The position numbers and the translations under genes are program-made. The notes beneath the pieces are model-generated. The model saw only the letters and a program-made list of their open reading frames with translations. It did no database searches and was not told where the DNA came from. From Kalymmatonema hyalinum WJT4-NPBG1 (lineage in GTDB: Bacteria > Cyanobacteriota > Cyanobacteriia > Cyanobacteriales > Nostocaceae), in the NCBI GenBank assembly GCA_019359075.1, contig JAHHIB010000082.1, positions 1-40,165 on the forward strand: a stretch of 40,165 nucleotides of DNA, read 5' to 3'. This document shows positions 1 to 8,498 of this stretch, in pieces (within the stretch, counting starts at the first letter, position 1; every line of letters starts with the position of its first letter).

Positions 1-11
1 CTTCATTGGAA

Positions 12-131
12 CTAACTCTGAGTGACGGTTGCGCTCTGCGCAACCGCTAAATTGGCATTGGCGATCGCATTAATCTCAGACTGCGAAGCGCTCGAACTCA
101 GATAACCCGCAACTTGGGTTAATAGAACTCT
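12..131 (-). pseudogene. C-terminal remnant of an unidentified gene
   Basis: An open minus-strand frame runs about 38 codons, contains SQSEINAIANANLAVAQSAT and ends in TAG at 12-14. It has the look of real protein: Ala/Ser-rich with an intact HIP1 site inside. I do not recognise the family. Its upstream part is cut at position 131, exactly where the repeat end CTTGCAAAAG begins, so the gene was probably truncated by that element or by a rearrangement at it. It could also be a chance open frame. Confidence 0.3.
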
Positions 132-210
132 TGCAAAAGTATCTTTTTTATATATAACCACAGACAACACAGATGCACACGGATGAATTATCTGTGTTTA
201 TCTGTGGTTT
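131..210 (+). repeat. Dispersed repeat with CTTGCAAAAG end, copy A
   Basis: The stretch starts with CTTGCAAAAGT and continues into a palindromic block of the form CCACAGA..CACAGATGCACAC..ATTATCTGTG..ATCTGTGG. Closely similar blocks occur at about 14456-14538 and 22782-22890, and the same end motif bounds the MITE-like element at 28201-28348. It is non-coding and probably a non-autonomous mobile or hairpin repeat. Confidence 0.6.
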
Positions 211-264
211 ATTTTTAACCCACATTCCGCATATAAATGAAGAAATTGATGGTATTTTTAACTT

Positions 265-387
265 ATGACACCATCAGTATCACAAATAAGAGTACAAGAT
301 ATTGACTACTGTGGGATCGTGGCAGGCATCATTGACCAAATGTGTTTGGTAGAACAAATCAACCAAATACTAGGAACACATCATTAA
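265..387 (+). pseudogene. N-terminal stub of a DUF4277 / IS1634-type transposase
   Basis: ATG at 265 opens 40 codons and stops with TAA at 385-387. The peptide contains QIRVQDIDYCGIVAGIIDQ followed by LVEQINQILGTH, which I recognise as the usual start of IS1634-family transposases carrying the DUF4277 domain. Full-length members run several hundred residues with a DDE catalytic core, and none of that follows here. The stub lies 33 bp inside the left inverted end at 219-231, the distance expected for an IS left end. It is a dead remnant. Confidence 0.75.
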
Positions 388-455
388 GAATTAGCAATGC
401 TATCACTTCTTCTACACTCGGCTCTAAAGTAGCACCTAATGGGGAGGGATAATTC

Positions 456-1820
456 TTGGTTAATAAAGTAGCTCAGAACATTTTTACTAGAATTTCTCAG
501 ATTGTAACCACAGGTGCAATAGTTTCTGTTACTGCCGTGTTTAACACTCCAAAAACAGAAGCTGCAACATTAACTCCACAACTCATTCAAGAGGATTTGT
601 TTTTTGGACGTAATATTGCTGGTGGTGGAGAGGTATCTGATGAGCAATTTCAAGTCTTTGTAAACAATGTGATTACTCCCCGTTTTCCAGCAGAGTTAAC
701 AATTTTTGATGCATCAGGACAGTTTTTAGATAGCACAGAAACTCTTATTAAAGAAAAGTCTAAAGATGTTCTTCTCTTTACTGAAGACACTTCCCAAAAC
801 CAAATAGCCATTAATGATATTGCTCAGGCTTATATCCAATCATTCAATCAAGAAGCTGTTTTACGAGTTGCAAATAAAGATAATTTGAAAGTAAGCTTTG
901 GGTTAGAAGAAGATTTATTTAATAATTCACCAGAACCAAAGTTTATTAAAGTAGATTTATTTTTTGGACGCAACATTCCTGGTAATGGAGAAGTTTCCCA
1001 AGAGCAGTTTCAAGGGTTTATTAACGATGTCATTACCCCGCGCTTTCCAGCAGGATTAACAGTGTTTGATGCATTTGGTCAGTTTCAAAACAGCACGGGT
1101 ATGATTGCTAGGGAAAACACCAAAACTGTTAGCCTTCTTCTAGAAGACACGCTCTCAAATGAATCCTCTATCAATGAAATCGTCGGGGCATATGTTAAAC
1201 AGTTTAATCAAGAAAGTGTCCTGCAAGCTATCAATGAAGGTACCAGAGTTAGTTTTGGTTTAGAAGAAGACTTGTTTAATAATTCCCCAGAGCCAAAGTT
1301 GATTAGAGTAGATTTATTTTTTGGACGCAACATTCCTAGTGGTGGGGAAGTTTCCCAAGAGCAGTTCCAAGAGTTTATTAACGATTTTATTACCCCGCGC
1401 TTTCCAGAAGGATTAACAGTTTTTGATGCATCTGGGCAATTCCAAAACAGTGCGGGTACGATTGTTAACGAACAGACCAAAACTGTTACCCTCCTTTTAG
1501 AGGATACCCTAGAAAATGAACTGTTTATCAACGAGATTGTTAGAGCCTACGTCCAACAGTTTAATCAAGAAAGCGTGTTGCAAGTTGTAGATGAAGATGT
1601 AGAAGTCACTTTCATCAGTGCCACTAAACCGATTTCTGTTCCCGAACCAAGTGCTGCTTTAAGTTTAATTACCGTAGGTCTTATAGCTGCTTCAGGAGTT
1701 TTAAAAACAGAGCTACAAACAAGGAAAAAGAAGTTGAATCAACCTGTAATCCTTCCATCTTTTAGATTTAAAGCTCAAGTCAACACGGAAAGCAAGAAAT
1801 CGTACCAAGTTATGTTTTGA
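456..1820 (+). CDS. Exported PEP-CTERM protein with three tandem DUF3574-like repeats
   Basis: The product is 454 residues with a TTG start. A hydrophobic stretch at about 10-30 resembles a secretion signal ending before EAATL. Three repeats follow, beginning at about residues 46, 166 and 285 with a period of 119-120. Each carries DLFFGRNI, GEVS.EQFQ, ITPRFP and a TVFDA.GQF segment, the signature of DUF3574, a secreted family normally of one domain. A C-terminal VPEP motif (395-398), a short hydrophobic segment and RKKK (423-426) form a PEP-CTERM sorting signal, but about 28 further residues follow, which is atypical. Repeats 2 and 3 are the most alike at DNA level, pointing to recent internal duplication. 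The gene sits between the 13-bp inverted ends of a decayed IS. Function is unknown; export and surface sorting are inferred from the signals. Confidence 0.8.
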   Translation: MVNKVAQNIFTRISQIVTTGAIVSVTAVFNTPKTEAATLTPQLIQEDLFFGRNIAGGGEVSDEQFQVFVNNVITPRFPAELTIFDASGQFLDSTETLIKEKSKDVLLFTEDTSQNQIAINDIAQAYIQSFNQEAVLRVANKDNLKVSFGLEEDLFNNSPEPKFIKVDLFFGRNIPGNGEVSQEQFQGFINDVITPRFPAGLTVFDAFGQFQNSTGMIARENTKTVSLLLEDTLSNESSINEIVGAYVKQFNQESVLQAINEGTRVSFGLEEDLFNNSPEPKLIRVDLFFGRNIPSGGEVSQEQFQEFINDFITPRFPEGLTVFDASGQFQNSAGTIVNEQTKTVTLLLEDTLENELFINEIVRAYVQQFNQESVLQVVDEDVEVTFISATKPISVPEPSAALSLITVGLIAASGVLKTELQTRKKKLNQPVILPSFRFKAQVNTESKKSYQVMF

Positions 1821-1910
1821 TACTGCGGAATGTGGGGTCTAATCAAGAGGCTGAGGAAAATGAGGGGGATCTTTTCTCCCCTTTGTTCACTTCTTTCCTT
1901 GGGAAAGGAA

Positions 1911-2735
1911 CTACTGAGGGGTTGATTGGATTTGAGCGGGTTTCAAATTTTTAGCTTTGTAAAAAGTTTCTAAGCTATCGCGATCGCCTACAAAACGCCA
2001 GTGCCAAGGTTCATAACTCACCCCTTGAACATTATCGCGAGGAAACGACATCTCAAAGCCGAAACGTGCTGCGTTTGCCTGTAACCATTGATAAGCCTTA
2101 GTTTTCTCAAAGTTTGGATTCAGATCGGTTGCTCGTGCTGCTGCATCCCCAATATCCACAGCATAACCTGTATGATGTTCACTGTGACCGGGGGGAGCGC
2201 TGACAGCCGCCCGTTGCGCTGGTGTCTGATTCCGCTGGGCACCGACAGTAAAAAATAACTGTTCTTGGTCTTTTATAGAGCGAAAACCGGAAATAGGCAC
2301 CAAAACGGCTCCCGCACTCCGCGCTGCTGCTGCCATTTCTAGAAACTTCTGCGCTGCGGCTTTTCGCATTTTGATGCGCCTATCATTAGAAATTGGCTGT
2401 AGTTCTGACTCAGAGGCTTCTGTGTAGGAAAAATGCCCCAAAACTATATTTTCCTTTGATGTGGCTGAATTACCTGCTTTTGATGGAGTTGCAGGAGTTG
2501 AACTAAGAGGCGAAGGCTGAGAATCTTTTGCTTTTTTGGGTGCGACTACGAAAAACAAAAAACCACTGACGACGGCTATCAAGGCAACTCCCACAACTCC
2601 CCCAATGATCAAAATCAACGGGCGAATGCTTACTTTAGGGGCTGCATCAGGAGTATCGCGTAAAGCTTCTGGAATATCTTCACCAGAAGTAGATGGTGTA
2701 TCTTGCGGTTTTTCAGAAAACCCAGCATTATCCAA
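1911..2735 (-). CDS. D-alanyl-D-alanine carboxypeptidase, M15/VanY family, membrane-anchored
   Basis: This 274-residue protein trims D-Ala from peptidoglycan stem peptides, by family knowledge. A cytoplasmic N-terminus is followed by one membrane segment (about 38-65), a Pro/Ser-rich linker and an M15B catalytic domain (about 115-265). Visible zinc and catalytic residues are the SxHHxGxAxD motif (S185, H187, D194), GFRS around R152, and E242/H245 in EPWHWR. All ligands are present, so it should be active in the periplasm. It is convergent with the upstream exported protein and divergent from the AEC transporter (102 bp between starts). Substrate preference (DD versus LD) cannot be told from sequence. 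Confidence 0.9.
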   Translation of the reverse strand: MDNAGFSEKPQDTPSTSGEDIPEALRDTPDAAPKVSIRPLILIIGGVVGVALIAVVSGFLFFVVAPKKAKDSQPSPLSSTPATPSKAGNSATSKENIVLGHFSYTEASESELQPISNDRRIKMRKAAAQKFLEMAAAARSAGAVLVPISGFRSIKDQEQLFFTVGAQRNQTPAQRAAVSAPPGHSEHHTGYAVDIGDAAARATDLNPNFEKTKAYQWLQANAARFGFEMSFPRDNVQGVSYEPWHWRFVGDRDSLETFYKAKNLKPAQIQSTPQ

Positions 2736-2836
2736 GAGTCAGCTCCTGCGTTTGTTCAATATCCATAACAGATTGTAAACTGGAGAAAAAGAAACGCAAT
2801 AGGTAAAATTTTGCATCTACATACCTAGGTTTCATT

Positions 2837-3754
2837 TTGACAAACCTCCTAGAACTCTACGTCAAGTTAGTGTTCCTAGTCCTAGTAGGATACACTTTGG
2901 GACGCAAACTACCTGCTATAGTTCCTACCCGTTTAGGGCAGTTCTTATTCTGGGTAGGAGTACCGATAAGCATTGTAGCTTTTTTACGCAAAGCTGACTT
3001 ATCAGGACAAATTTGGATGGCAGCAGCGATCGCCCACTTAGCCATTTTACTAGGCGCAGTTTTCGCTTGGCTAGGAATAAAAGCGCAGGCTCATCTGACA
3101 AACACTGTACCCCACAAATCGACTCAGGGGAGTTTTATCTTAGCGGCAATGGTGGGCAACACAGGTTATATTGGTTATCCCGTTACTCTGTCAATAGTTG
3201 GTACACAATACTTTGCCTGGGCGCTATTTTATGATTTACTCGGGACAACACTGGGGGCTTACGGACTAGGTGCTGCTCTAGCGGCTCGTTATGGCGGTGG
3301 TATTCATACTCATTTACAGGTTGTTAAGGCAATTATCATCAATCCTACTTTATGGAGTTTCGGGTTTGGGTTACTATTTCGACAGGTAAAAATCCCCGCA
3401 CCCGTTGAATTTTGGCTAGAGCAAATTGCTTGGAGTGGGGTAGCCTTATCTCTGGTGTTGATTGGGATGCGACTGAGCAAACTCACTTCATGGCATAGCT
3501 TACCAAGGGCAAGCGTTAGCATAGGCATCAAAATGCTACTCGTACCCCTGATTCTAGGCAGCATTATACCACTTTTTGGTTTAACTGGGACAACAGCACG
3601 GGCGATCGTACTGCAAATGGCTATGCCTCCAGCTTTTGCCACACTGGTTCTTGCGGAAACCTTCAATCTTGATCGCGACCTTGCAGTGACTGCATTGGCT
3701 GTGGGGTCGATGTTGTTGCTGGTGACTCTGCCGATTTGGTTGTGGCTGTTTTGA
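2837..3754 (+). CDS. AEC-family (auxin efflux carrier-like) permease
   Basis: The product is 305 residues with a TTG start, the first in-frame start after upstream stops. It is almost entirely hydrophobic with about eight to ten membrane helices and the two-half architecture of the AEC/BASS-like fold. An N-terminal GYTLGRKLP and conserved VGNTGYIGYPV and AMPPAFATLVLAE segments match the family. AEC carriers export small organic acids or similar metabolites by secondary transport, and the substrate here is unknown. No operon partner is evident; the next open frame downstream is a decayed Uma2 remnant on the opposite strand. Confidence 0.85.
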   Translation: MTNLLELYVKLVFLVLVGYTLGRKLPAIVPTRLGQFLFWVGVPISIVAFLRKADLSGQIWMAAAIAHLAILLGAVFAWLGIKAQAHLTNTVPHKSTQGSFILAAMVGNTGYIGYPVTLSIVGTQYFAWALFYDLLGTTLGAYGLGAALAARYGGGIHTHLQVVKAIIINPTLWSFGFGLLFRQVKIPAPVEFWLEQIAWSGVALSLVLIGMRLSKLTSWHSLPRASVSIGIKMLLVPLILGSIIPLFGLTGTTARAIVLQMAMPPAFATLVLAETFNLDRDLAVTALAVGSMLLLVTLPIWLWLF

Positions 3755-3756
3755 TT

Positions 3757-3960
3757 TTAGGGAATTGCTGCTTGTTGAAAAATTGACGCAGGTGTGAGTT
3801 GAAGCCCTTCAAAAAGCGGATCGGCTAGACTCGCCTCTTCTCTTTTTGTCTGCGGTGGAGCATCAGGATAAAAAATAGTGATAGTTTTGGCTTTACTATC
3901 AATTACCCAGACCCTCATTACACCTGCATTAAGGTAAGGAATTCTTCTAGCGTCAGTTGA
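3757..3960 (-). pseudogene. C-terminal remnant of a Uma2-family (DUF820) endonuclease
   Basis: The minus strand reads NAGVMRVWVIDSKAKTITIF, then DPLFEGLQLTPASIF, and stops at 3757-3759. The AGV..VWVID..A.T segment followed by F.GL.L.. is the C-terminal half of the very abundant cyanobacterial Uma2/DUF820 nuclease-fold family. Reading upstream, similarity fades near 3960 and an in-frame stop follows soon after, so the N-terminal half and the first acidic catalytic residues are gone. It lies between the AEC gene and the phosphoribosyltransferase and is not expected to be functional. Confidence 0.7.
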
Positions 3961-4040
3961 GTCTTGACTGGAACCATTTGCCTTATTTTCCCATTGCTAT
4001 TTACAAGAGCGCTTAGTTGCGTGCAGAATGACAAATCCCA

Positions 4041-4559
4041 TCAGCACAACTGACTCACCTTTGCCACAAGATCCTCAGGACTCATAAATTCATAAGGTTC
4101 AAAAGGCTGATGTATCCAGGGATTGTCAAGCAAATAATCAACGTAGTAATCAGGTGCTATAACCGAACAAGCTTTGTACCAGATAACAGCAGTACGAATT
4201 TCCTCAACAGGAGAATCACTGTATTCTTTTAGCCAAGGGAGAGTTTCCTTGAGTGTAACCCCAGAGTCTACTAAGTCATCCACCAAAAGAATGTGCGAAC
4301 CTAAATTTTCAGTGGTCATTGTCGGGTGACGAGAAAATGTTAAACTGCCTCGTTCTTGCTTGCCAGAACCACTGTATGATGATGTTGCCAAAATCGCCAA
4401 AGGCTGCTTATAAATACGTGAGAGGATATCTCCCACTCGCAGCCCCCCTCTAGCAAGACAAACAATCTGGTTGAATTTCCAGCCGGATTCATAAATTTGA
4501 GCAGCCAGTTGTTCAATTTTTTGGTGATAATCTGACCAAGAAACGTAAAGGTCTGGCAT
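4041..4559 (-). CDS. Purine-type phosphoribosyltransferase
   Basis: This 172-residue protein has the type I PRTase fold. The PRPP-binding loop ILLVDDLVDSGVTL is at residues 90-103 and an ARGGL segment at 36-40 matches the PPi-binding loop. Such enzymes transfer ribose-5-phosphate from PRPP to a nucleobase. The closest groups are hypoxanthine/xanthine PRTases with the -PF.PYEF.. C-terminus. The adjoining frame beginning at 4594 is a shadow. It is divergent from the symporter gene at 4628, with only 68 bp between the starts. The base specificity is not determined. Confidence 0.85.
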   Translation of the reverse strand: MPDLYVSWSDYHQKIEQLAAQIYESGWKFNQIVCLARGGLRVGDILSRIYKQPLAILATSSYSGSGKQERGSLTFSRHPTMTTENLGSHILLVDDLVDSGVTLKETLPWLKEYSDSPVEEIRTAVIWYKACSVIAPDYYVDYLLDNPWIHQPFEPYEFMSPEDLVAKVSQLC

Positions 4560-4627
4560 AAAGAACTTAATTTATTGCTAAGAATGTATGACAAATTCCT
4601 TTGATTTTAATATGAGCGCAAGATATT

Positions 4628-6067
4628 ATGAGCGATTCTGCTTCTGATGGCTCTTCCCAACAGACTCCTGAAAGTGAAAAACTGGATTTAAGTACTAAAC
4701 TTGCTTTCGGTGCTGGGGATTTGGGCACGGCGATCACTGCTATGATTGGGATTTCTTATTTGTCGCCCTTCCTTACAGATGTAGCTGGTTTAAATCCCAA
4801 TTTAGCAGGGCAAACCCAGCTCGTCGGTAAAGTGTGGGATGCGGTGAACGATCCAATGGTGGGGGTGTTGAGCGATCGCACCCAAAGTCAGCAGGGAAGG
4901 CGCTATCCCTGGATGATCTGGGGAGCAATTCCCTTTGGAATTTTCTTTTTTTTGCAGTGGATTGTGCCCCACTTCAGTAATAACGATCAGACGAATCAGT
5001 GGGGCTTGTTTTGGTATTACACTGCAATTTCGATTTTGTTTAATACTTTTTATACAATTGTCAATTTACCATACACTGCTCTGACAGCAGAACTCACCCA
5101 AGACTACGACGAACGCACCAGTCTTAACAGTTTTCGCTTTACCTTTTCTATTGGCGGTAGCATTCTTGCGCTGGTTATAGCTTTAGTCATCTTCCTCGTG
5201 ATTCCTAGTAACCACAGCCAACAGTATTTATTACTAGGAGCCATCTGTGCCATTATCTCTGTTTTCCCCGTGTATTGGTGTGTTTGGGGAACCAAAAAAC
5301 GCGCCCAAGCTGTAGCAACGTTACACCCCCAAACCGAGCAAATTTCTATTCCCTTATTGCAGCAACTTAAAATTGCTTTTACCAATCGCCCTTTCTTATT
5401 TGTGGTGGGCATTTATCTGTGTTCTTGGTTAGCAGTGCAGCTAACGGCTGGTATTATTCCATACTTTGTTACCAGCTGGATGCGTCTTCCGCAATGGCAC
5501 ATTAGCTTAGTGCTTTTGGCGGTGCAAGGAACTGCTATGTCTATGCTATTTGTTTGGAGTGCCATCAGTCGGCGCTACGGCAAACAAGCCGTCTACTTCA
5601 TGGGAATGAGTGTGTGGATGATCGCCCAGAGTGGACTGTTTTTCGTACAACCAGGTCAAGTTGTGTTGATGTACGTTTTAGCAGTCTTAGCAGGTTTTGG
5701 AGTATCTACGGCTTATCTTGTTCCCTGGTCGATGTTACCTGATGTGATTGAACTCGATGAATTAAACACAGGTCAGCGACGAGAAGGCATTTTTTATAGT
5801 TTTATAGTGTTTGTGCAAAAAATCTGCTTGGGGATTGCAGTTAACGTTGTTTTACAACAATTGGGTAGCGCTGGTTATATTAAACCCACAAACGAAATCC
5901 CGATACCAATTCAACCAGATTCGGTGTTACAAGTGATTCGCTTTTCTATTGGTCCCATACCAGCGATCGCTTTGATTTGTGGCTTAGTTTTAACGTATTT
6001 TTACCCACTTACCCGCGAGATGCATGCACAAATTGTGCTGAAACTCAAGGAACGTCAAAACAATTAG
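4628..6067 (+). CDS. GPH-family (MelB-like) sugar:cation symporter, MFS fold
   Basis: The product is 479 residues with about twelve membrane helices. The N-terminal LAFGAGDLGTAI and the VWDAVNDPMVGVLSDRT segment (about 75-92) are diagnostic for the glycoside-pentoside-hexuronide:cation symporter family. PYTALTAELT.DYDERTSL, also present, is another family block. It probably takes up a glycoside or sugar with Na+ or H+ across the inner membrane, though the substrate cannot be read from sequence. It is followed at once by a strong hairpin that probably terminates the transcript. Confidence 0.9.
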   Translation: MSDSASDGSSQQTPESEKLDLSTKLAFGAGDLGTAITAMIGISYLSPFLTDVAGLNPNLAGQTQLVGKVWDAVNDPMVGVLSDRTQSQQGRRYPWMIWGAIPFGIFFFLQWIVPHFSNNDQTNQWGLFWYYTAISILFNTFYTIVNLPYTALTAELTQDYDERTSLNSFRFTFSIGGSILALVIALVIFLVIPSNHSQQYLLLGAICAIISVFPVYWCVWGTKKRAQAVATLHPQTEQISIPLLQQLKIAFTNRPFLFVVGIYLCSWLAVQLTAGIIPYFVTSWMRLPQWHISLVLLAVQGTAMSMLFVWSAISRRYGKQAVYFMGMSVWMIAQSGLFFVQPGQVVLMYVLAVLAGFGVSTAYLVPWSMLPDVIELDELNTGQRREGIFYSFIVFVQKICLGIAVNVVLQQLGSAGYIKPTNEIPIPIQPDSVLQVIRFSIGPIPAIALICGLVLTYFYPLTREMHAQIVLKLKERQNN

Positions 6068-6096
6068 GGTGCGTTGTGGCTTATGCCCAACGCACC
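6068..6096 (+). terminator. Hairpin just after the GPH symporter
   Basis: GGTGCGTTG (6068-6076) pairs perfectly with CAACGCACC (6088-6096). The inner GGC-TTAT-GCC extends the stem past a one-base bulge. It starts 1 bp after the symporter stop codon. The tail is only weakly T-rich, so it may be a dispersed palindromic repeat doing terminator duty between convergent genes. Confidence 0.5.
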
Positions 6097-6190
6097 TTGT
6101 ACTCAATTCATTGTCAAGGGAACACAGAATATTTTTCTAGGTTGAACATCACATAGTCGAGATGTCATTACCTTTCATCTCAAGCAGAGA

Positions 6191-6760
6191 CTACAGTTTC
6201 ACGCCAGCAGGAAGAATCACTTTATCAATCACATGAATCACGCCATTAGTAGCTTTGATATCTGCTTTGGTCACTTTTGCCTTATCCACCATTACACTAC
6301 CGTTATTAACCTTAACGTTAACTGCGGTACCTTCAACTGTCTTGACTTGACCAGACTTGATAGTTTTGGAATCAACTGCGCCAGGCACAACATGGTAGGT
6401 CAAAATCTTTTGCAAGGTTGCCTTGTTTTCTGGCTTGAGCAGTTTTTGCAAGGTTCCCTTTGGTAGAGCTGCAAATGCAGCATCTGTGGGTGCAAATACA
6501 GTAAATGGACCACTACCAGACAGGGTGTCTACAAGATCTCCTGCCTTCAAAGCTGCTACCAAGGTTTTGAAAGAAGGATTGGCGCTGGCAATATCGACAA
6601 TTGTACCTGTAGCAGTTGCTTGAGAAACCGATGTAGCAGGCTTGCTTGATGAAGCTGGGTGAGAACCAGCGAACGTTGGAACGCTCACCAGAAGACTAGC
6701 TGTAGCGATTGCAATACCAACTGTTTTACCAAATAAGCGTTGAGATTGTTGGACTTTCAT
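6191..6760 (-). CDS. Secreted fasciclin (FAS1) domain protein
   Basis: The product is 189 residues. A signal peptide covers about residues 1-31, with a basic start, a hydrophobic core and likely cleavage after VPTFA. A Ser/Ala/Thr-rich linker leads to one FAS1 domain (about 50-187). The domain shows the H1 and H2 boxes: [14 protein letters not shown], then YHVVPGAV, and a terminal [16 protein letters not shown]1 proteins act as periplasmic or surface adhesion proteins, and cyanobacterial single-domain versions are common and mostly uncharacterised. It is convergent with the GPH symporter. A 340-bp gap upstream holds its promoter. Confidence 0.9.
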   Translation of the reverse strand: MKVQQSQRLFGKTVGIAIATASLLVSVPTFAGSHPASSSKPATSVSQATATGTIVDIASANPSFKTLVAALKAGDLVDTLSGSGPFTVFAPTDAAFAALPKGTLQKLLKPENKATLQKILTYHVVPGAVDSKTIKSGQVKTVEGTAVNVKVNNGSVMVDKAKVTKADIKATNGVIHVIDKVILPAGVKL

Positions 6761-7100
6761 GGGTGTTAGCTTGACACTATGTAAATATATGACTATCTTT
6801 ATTAAGATTTGTTTCCGTAATCGACAAATATTTTAACAAAATTTCTCAAGCCCCAGAACTAGGAGGTTATCAGGCAGTTGTCTAGAAAAACACTCAGAAG
6901 TTAACTTTTATCTAGCGAACGGGGTTGAAAAAAAGCAAAACTTGGTTGGCATCACTGGTATAAGCTTGACGACAGGTTTTATAGTTGTATCTTTGGACAA
7001 ACTTGGTACGGATATGCGCACCGCTCTATTTAGCTAAGTTGTCTGAGAATTTATAATAATACTTAATATAAAGATGAATGGAAAAAAGGCTTTAGACTAA
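6761..7100. promoter_or_regulatory. Divergent promoter gap between FAS1 and NblB-like genes
   Basis: This 340-bp A/T-rich spacer separates two divergent genes. A TATAAT-like block (TTTATAATAATAC) lies about 50 bp before the NblB-like start and is a candidate -10 box. I see no repeat, RNA gene or open frame here. Confidence 0.35.
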
Positions 7101-7781
7101 ATGGCAGCCCCAAGCTTACAAGAAATTTCCACTCGGTTAGAAAGTTTAAATTCGGGCGATCGCATGGTAGCCCTTGCTTCCTTGAGGAATATTCCCGCAG
7201 AGGATGCAGTTCCTTTAATTAAAAAGGTATTGGATGACGAATCACTGCAAATCAGATCAATGGCAATTTTTGCCTTGGGAATCAAGCAAACACCAGAGTC
7301 TTACCCAATTTTGGTGCGGATTCTGGAAACTGACCCAGATTATGGTATCCGTGCCGACGCTGCAGGCGCTTTAGGATACTTAGAAGATGTCCGAGCCGTT
7401 GAACCGCTGATGCGGATATTCTATGAAGATACAGACTGGCTAGTACGCTTTAGTGCAGCAGTTTCGCTTGGTAACCTTAAAGACCTGCGTGCTCGTGAAA
7501 TCCTCATTAAGGCATTGGATAGCGAGGAAGTTATCTTACACCAAGCAGCGATCGCCGCACTAGGAGAAATCAAAGACATCGAGTCAGTAGATAAAATTCT
7601 GCGCTTTGCCCAATCAGATGATTGGTTAGTGCGCCAGCGTCTTGCAGAAGCCTTAGGTCATCTCCCCAGTCCCAAGAGTGTTTCGGCTTTAAAATACCTG
7701 GAAAAAGATAGCCATAAACACGTTGCTGAGGCGGCGAGGATTTCCCTTAAACGGTTGGAAGAAGCAGGAAATCAAGCTTAA
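7101..7781 (+). CDS. nblB: HEAT-repeat protein, NblB-like (phycobilisome-linked)
   Basis: The product is 226 residues made almost wholly of short alpha-helical HEAT/PBS-lyase repeats of about 31 residues. Repeat cores include VPLIKKVLDDESLQIRSMAI, GIRADAAGALGYL, DWLVRFSAAVSLGNL, ILHQAAIAALGEI and DWLVRQRLAEALGHL. This is the CpcE/CpcF/NblB superfamily. Length and sequence fit NblB, a factor for phycobilisome breakdown during starvation, better than the lyase subunits CpcE/F. The CpcS-like bilin lyase gene lies 140 bp downstream on the same strand, supporting a role in phycobiliprotein turnover. The family call is firm; the NblB label rests on recall and context. Confidence 0.7.
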   Translation: MAAPSLQEISTRLESLNSGDRMVALASLRNIPAEDAVPLIKKVLDDESLQIRSMAIFALGIKQTPESYPILVRILETDPDYGIRADAAGALGYLEDVRAVEPLMRIFYEDTDWLVRFSAAVSLGNLKDLRAREILIKALDSEEVILHQAAIAALGEIKDIESVDKILRFAQSDDWLVRQRLAEALGHLPSPKSVSALKYLEKDSHKHVAEAARISLKRLEEAGNQA

Positions 7782-7922
7782 AGGTGTGTACACAATCTTT
7801 GTGCCGGGAGTACGGTCGAAATGACTCCCTCATCTTCCTCATTTTCCTCATCCCTGGGACCTCCCTCCTGCTACCTTGGAATAAGTGAGAGAAAAGGATT
7901 TTGAAGCAAGGTAATTTCATTG

Positions 7923-8489
7923 ATGAATATAGAAGAGTTTTTTCAACTGAGCGTTGGTAAATGGTTTTCCCATCGTACCAGTCACCATTTAGCTTTTAAG
8001 CAATCAGAAGACGGCAAATCAGACATTATGATAGAGACGCTGCCTGCTGATCATCCAGAAGTGGTCAAACTCTGTCAACAGTACGATATTGACCCGAAAG
8101 GCGCTTCCTGTGGTGCTAGAGTCACTTGGAATGGCACCATGGAATGGGATGAAGAAAAGCACACAGGTTCTACAGTGTTGGTTGCCGTTCCAGACGAAGA
8201 TAATTCCAATGAAGGCAAGTTGCTGCGGGAAATGGGCTATGCCGAGAAAGCCCCGGTCGCCGGACGCTACAAGATGGGCAGTGATGAGGCGTTGACTCTA
8301 ACAACAGAGTATGAAACTATGTGGTCTGAGGAACGCTTGTGGTTTGCCAGTCCCAATTTACGCATGCGCGTGAGTGTGCTGAAACGTTTTGGTGGCTTTA
8401 GTATGGCTTCGTTCACTTCTGAGATTCGCATGGGTGGAAGTCAGCCCACAGCAAAAGCTTCTGAGGCGACGAACTCAGCATTAAGTTAG
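7923..8489 (+). CDS. cpcS: CpcS/CpeS-family phycobiliprotein (bilin) lyase
   Basis: The protein is 188 residues from ATG 7923. A TTG codon directly before it could add one residue, but ATG is preferred because family members begin MNIEEFF. S/U-type lyases are lipocalin-like beta barrels that attach phycocyanobilin to cysteine of phycocyanin, allophycocyanin or phycoerythrocyanin beta subunits. Family landmarks are [13 protein letters not shown] near the start, [20 protein letters not shown] in the middle, and [18 protein letters not shown] near the end. Length matches the family. It sits 141 bp after the NblB-like gene. Which of the several cyanobacterial paralogues it is (CpcS-III/CpeS1 type likely) cannot be settled here. 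Confidence 0.85.
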   Translation: MNIEEFFQLSVGKWFSHRTSHHLAFKQSEDGKSDIMIETLPADHPEVVKLCQQYDIDPKGASCGARVTWNGTMEWDEEKHTGSTVLVAVPDEDNSNEGKLLREMGYAEKAPVAGRYKMGSDEALTLTTEYETMWSEERLWFASPNLRMRVSVLKRFGGFSMASFTSEIRMGGSQPTAKASEATNSALS

Positions 8490-8498
8490 TTTTGCTTA

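Larger units (their letters stand above)
219..1836. mobile_element. Possible IS-derived unit: 13-bp inverted ends around a passenger gene
   Basis: CCCACATTCCGCA at 219-231 is the exact reverse complement of TGCGGAATGTGGG at 1824-1836. Just inside the left end lies a transposase N-terminal stub (265-387). Just inside the right end lies the stop codon of the DUF3574-repeat gene (1818-1820). The layout suggests an IS whose transposase body was lost and which now carries another gene. No matching target duplication is visible outside the arms, so mobility as a unit is inference. Confidence 0.4.
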
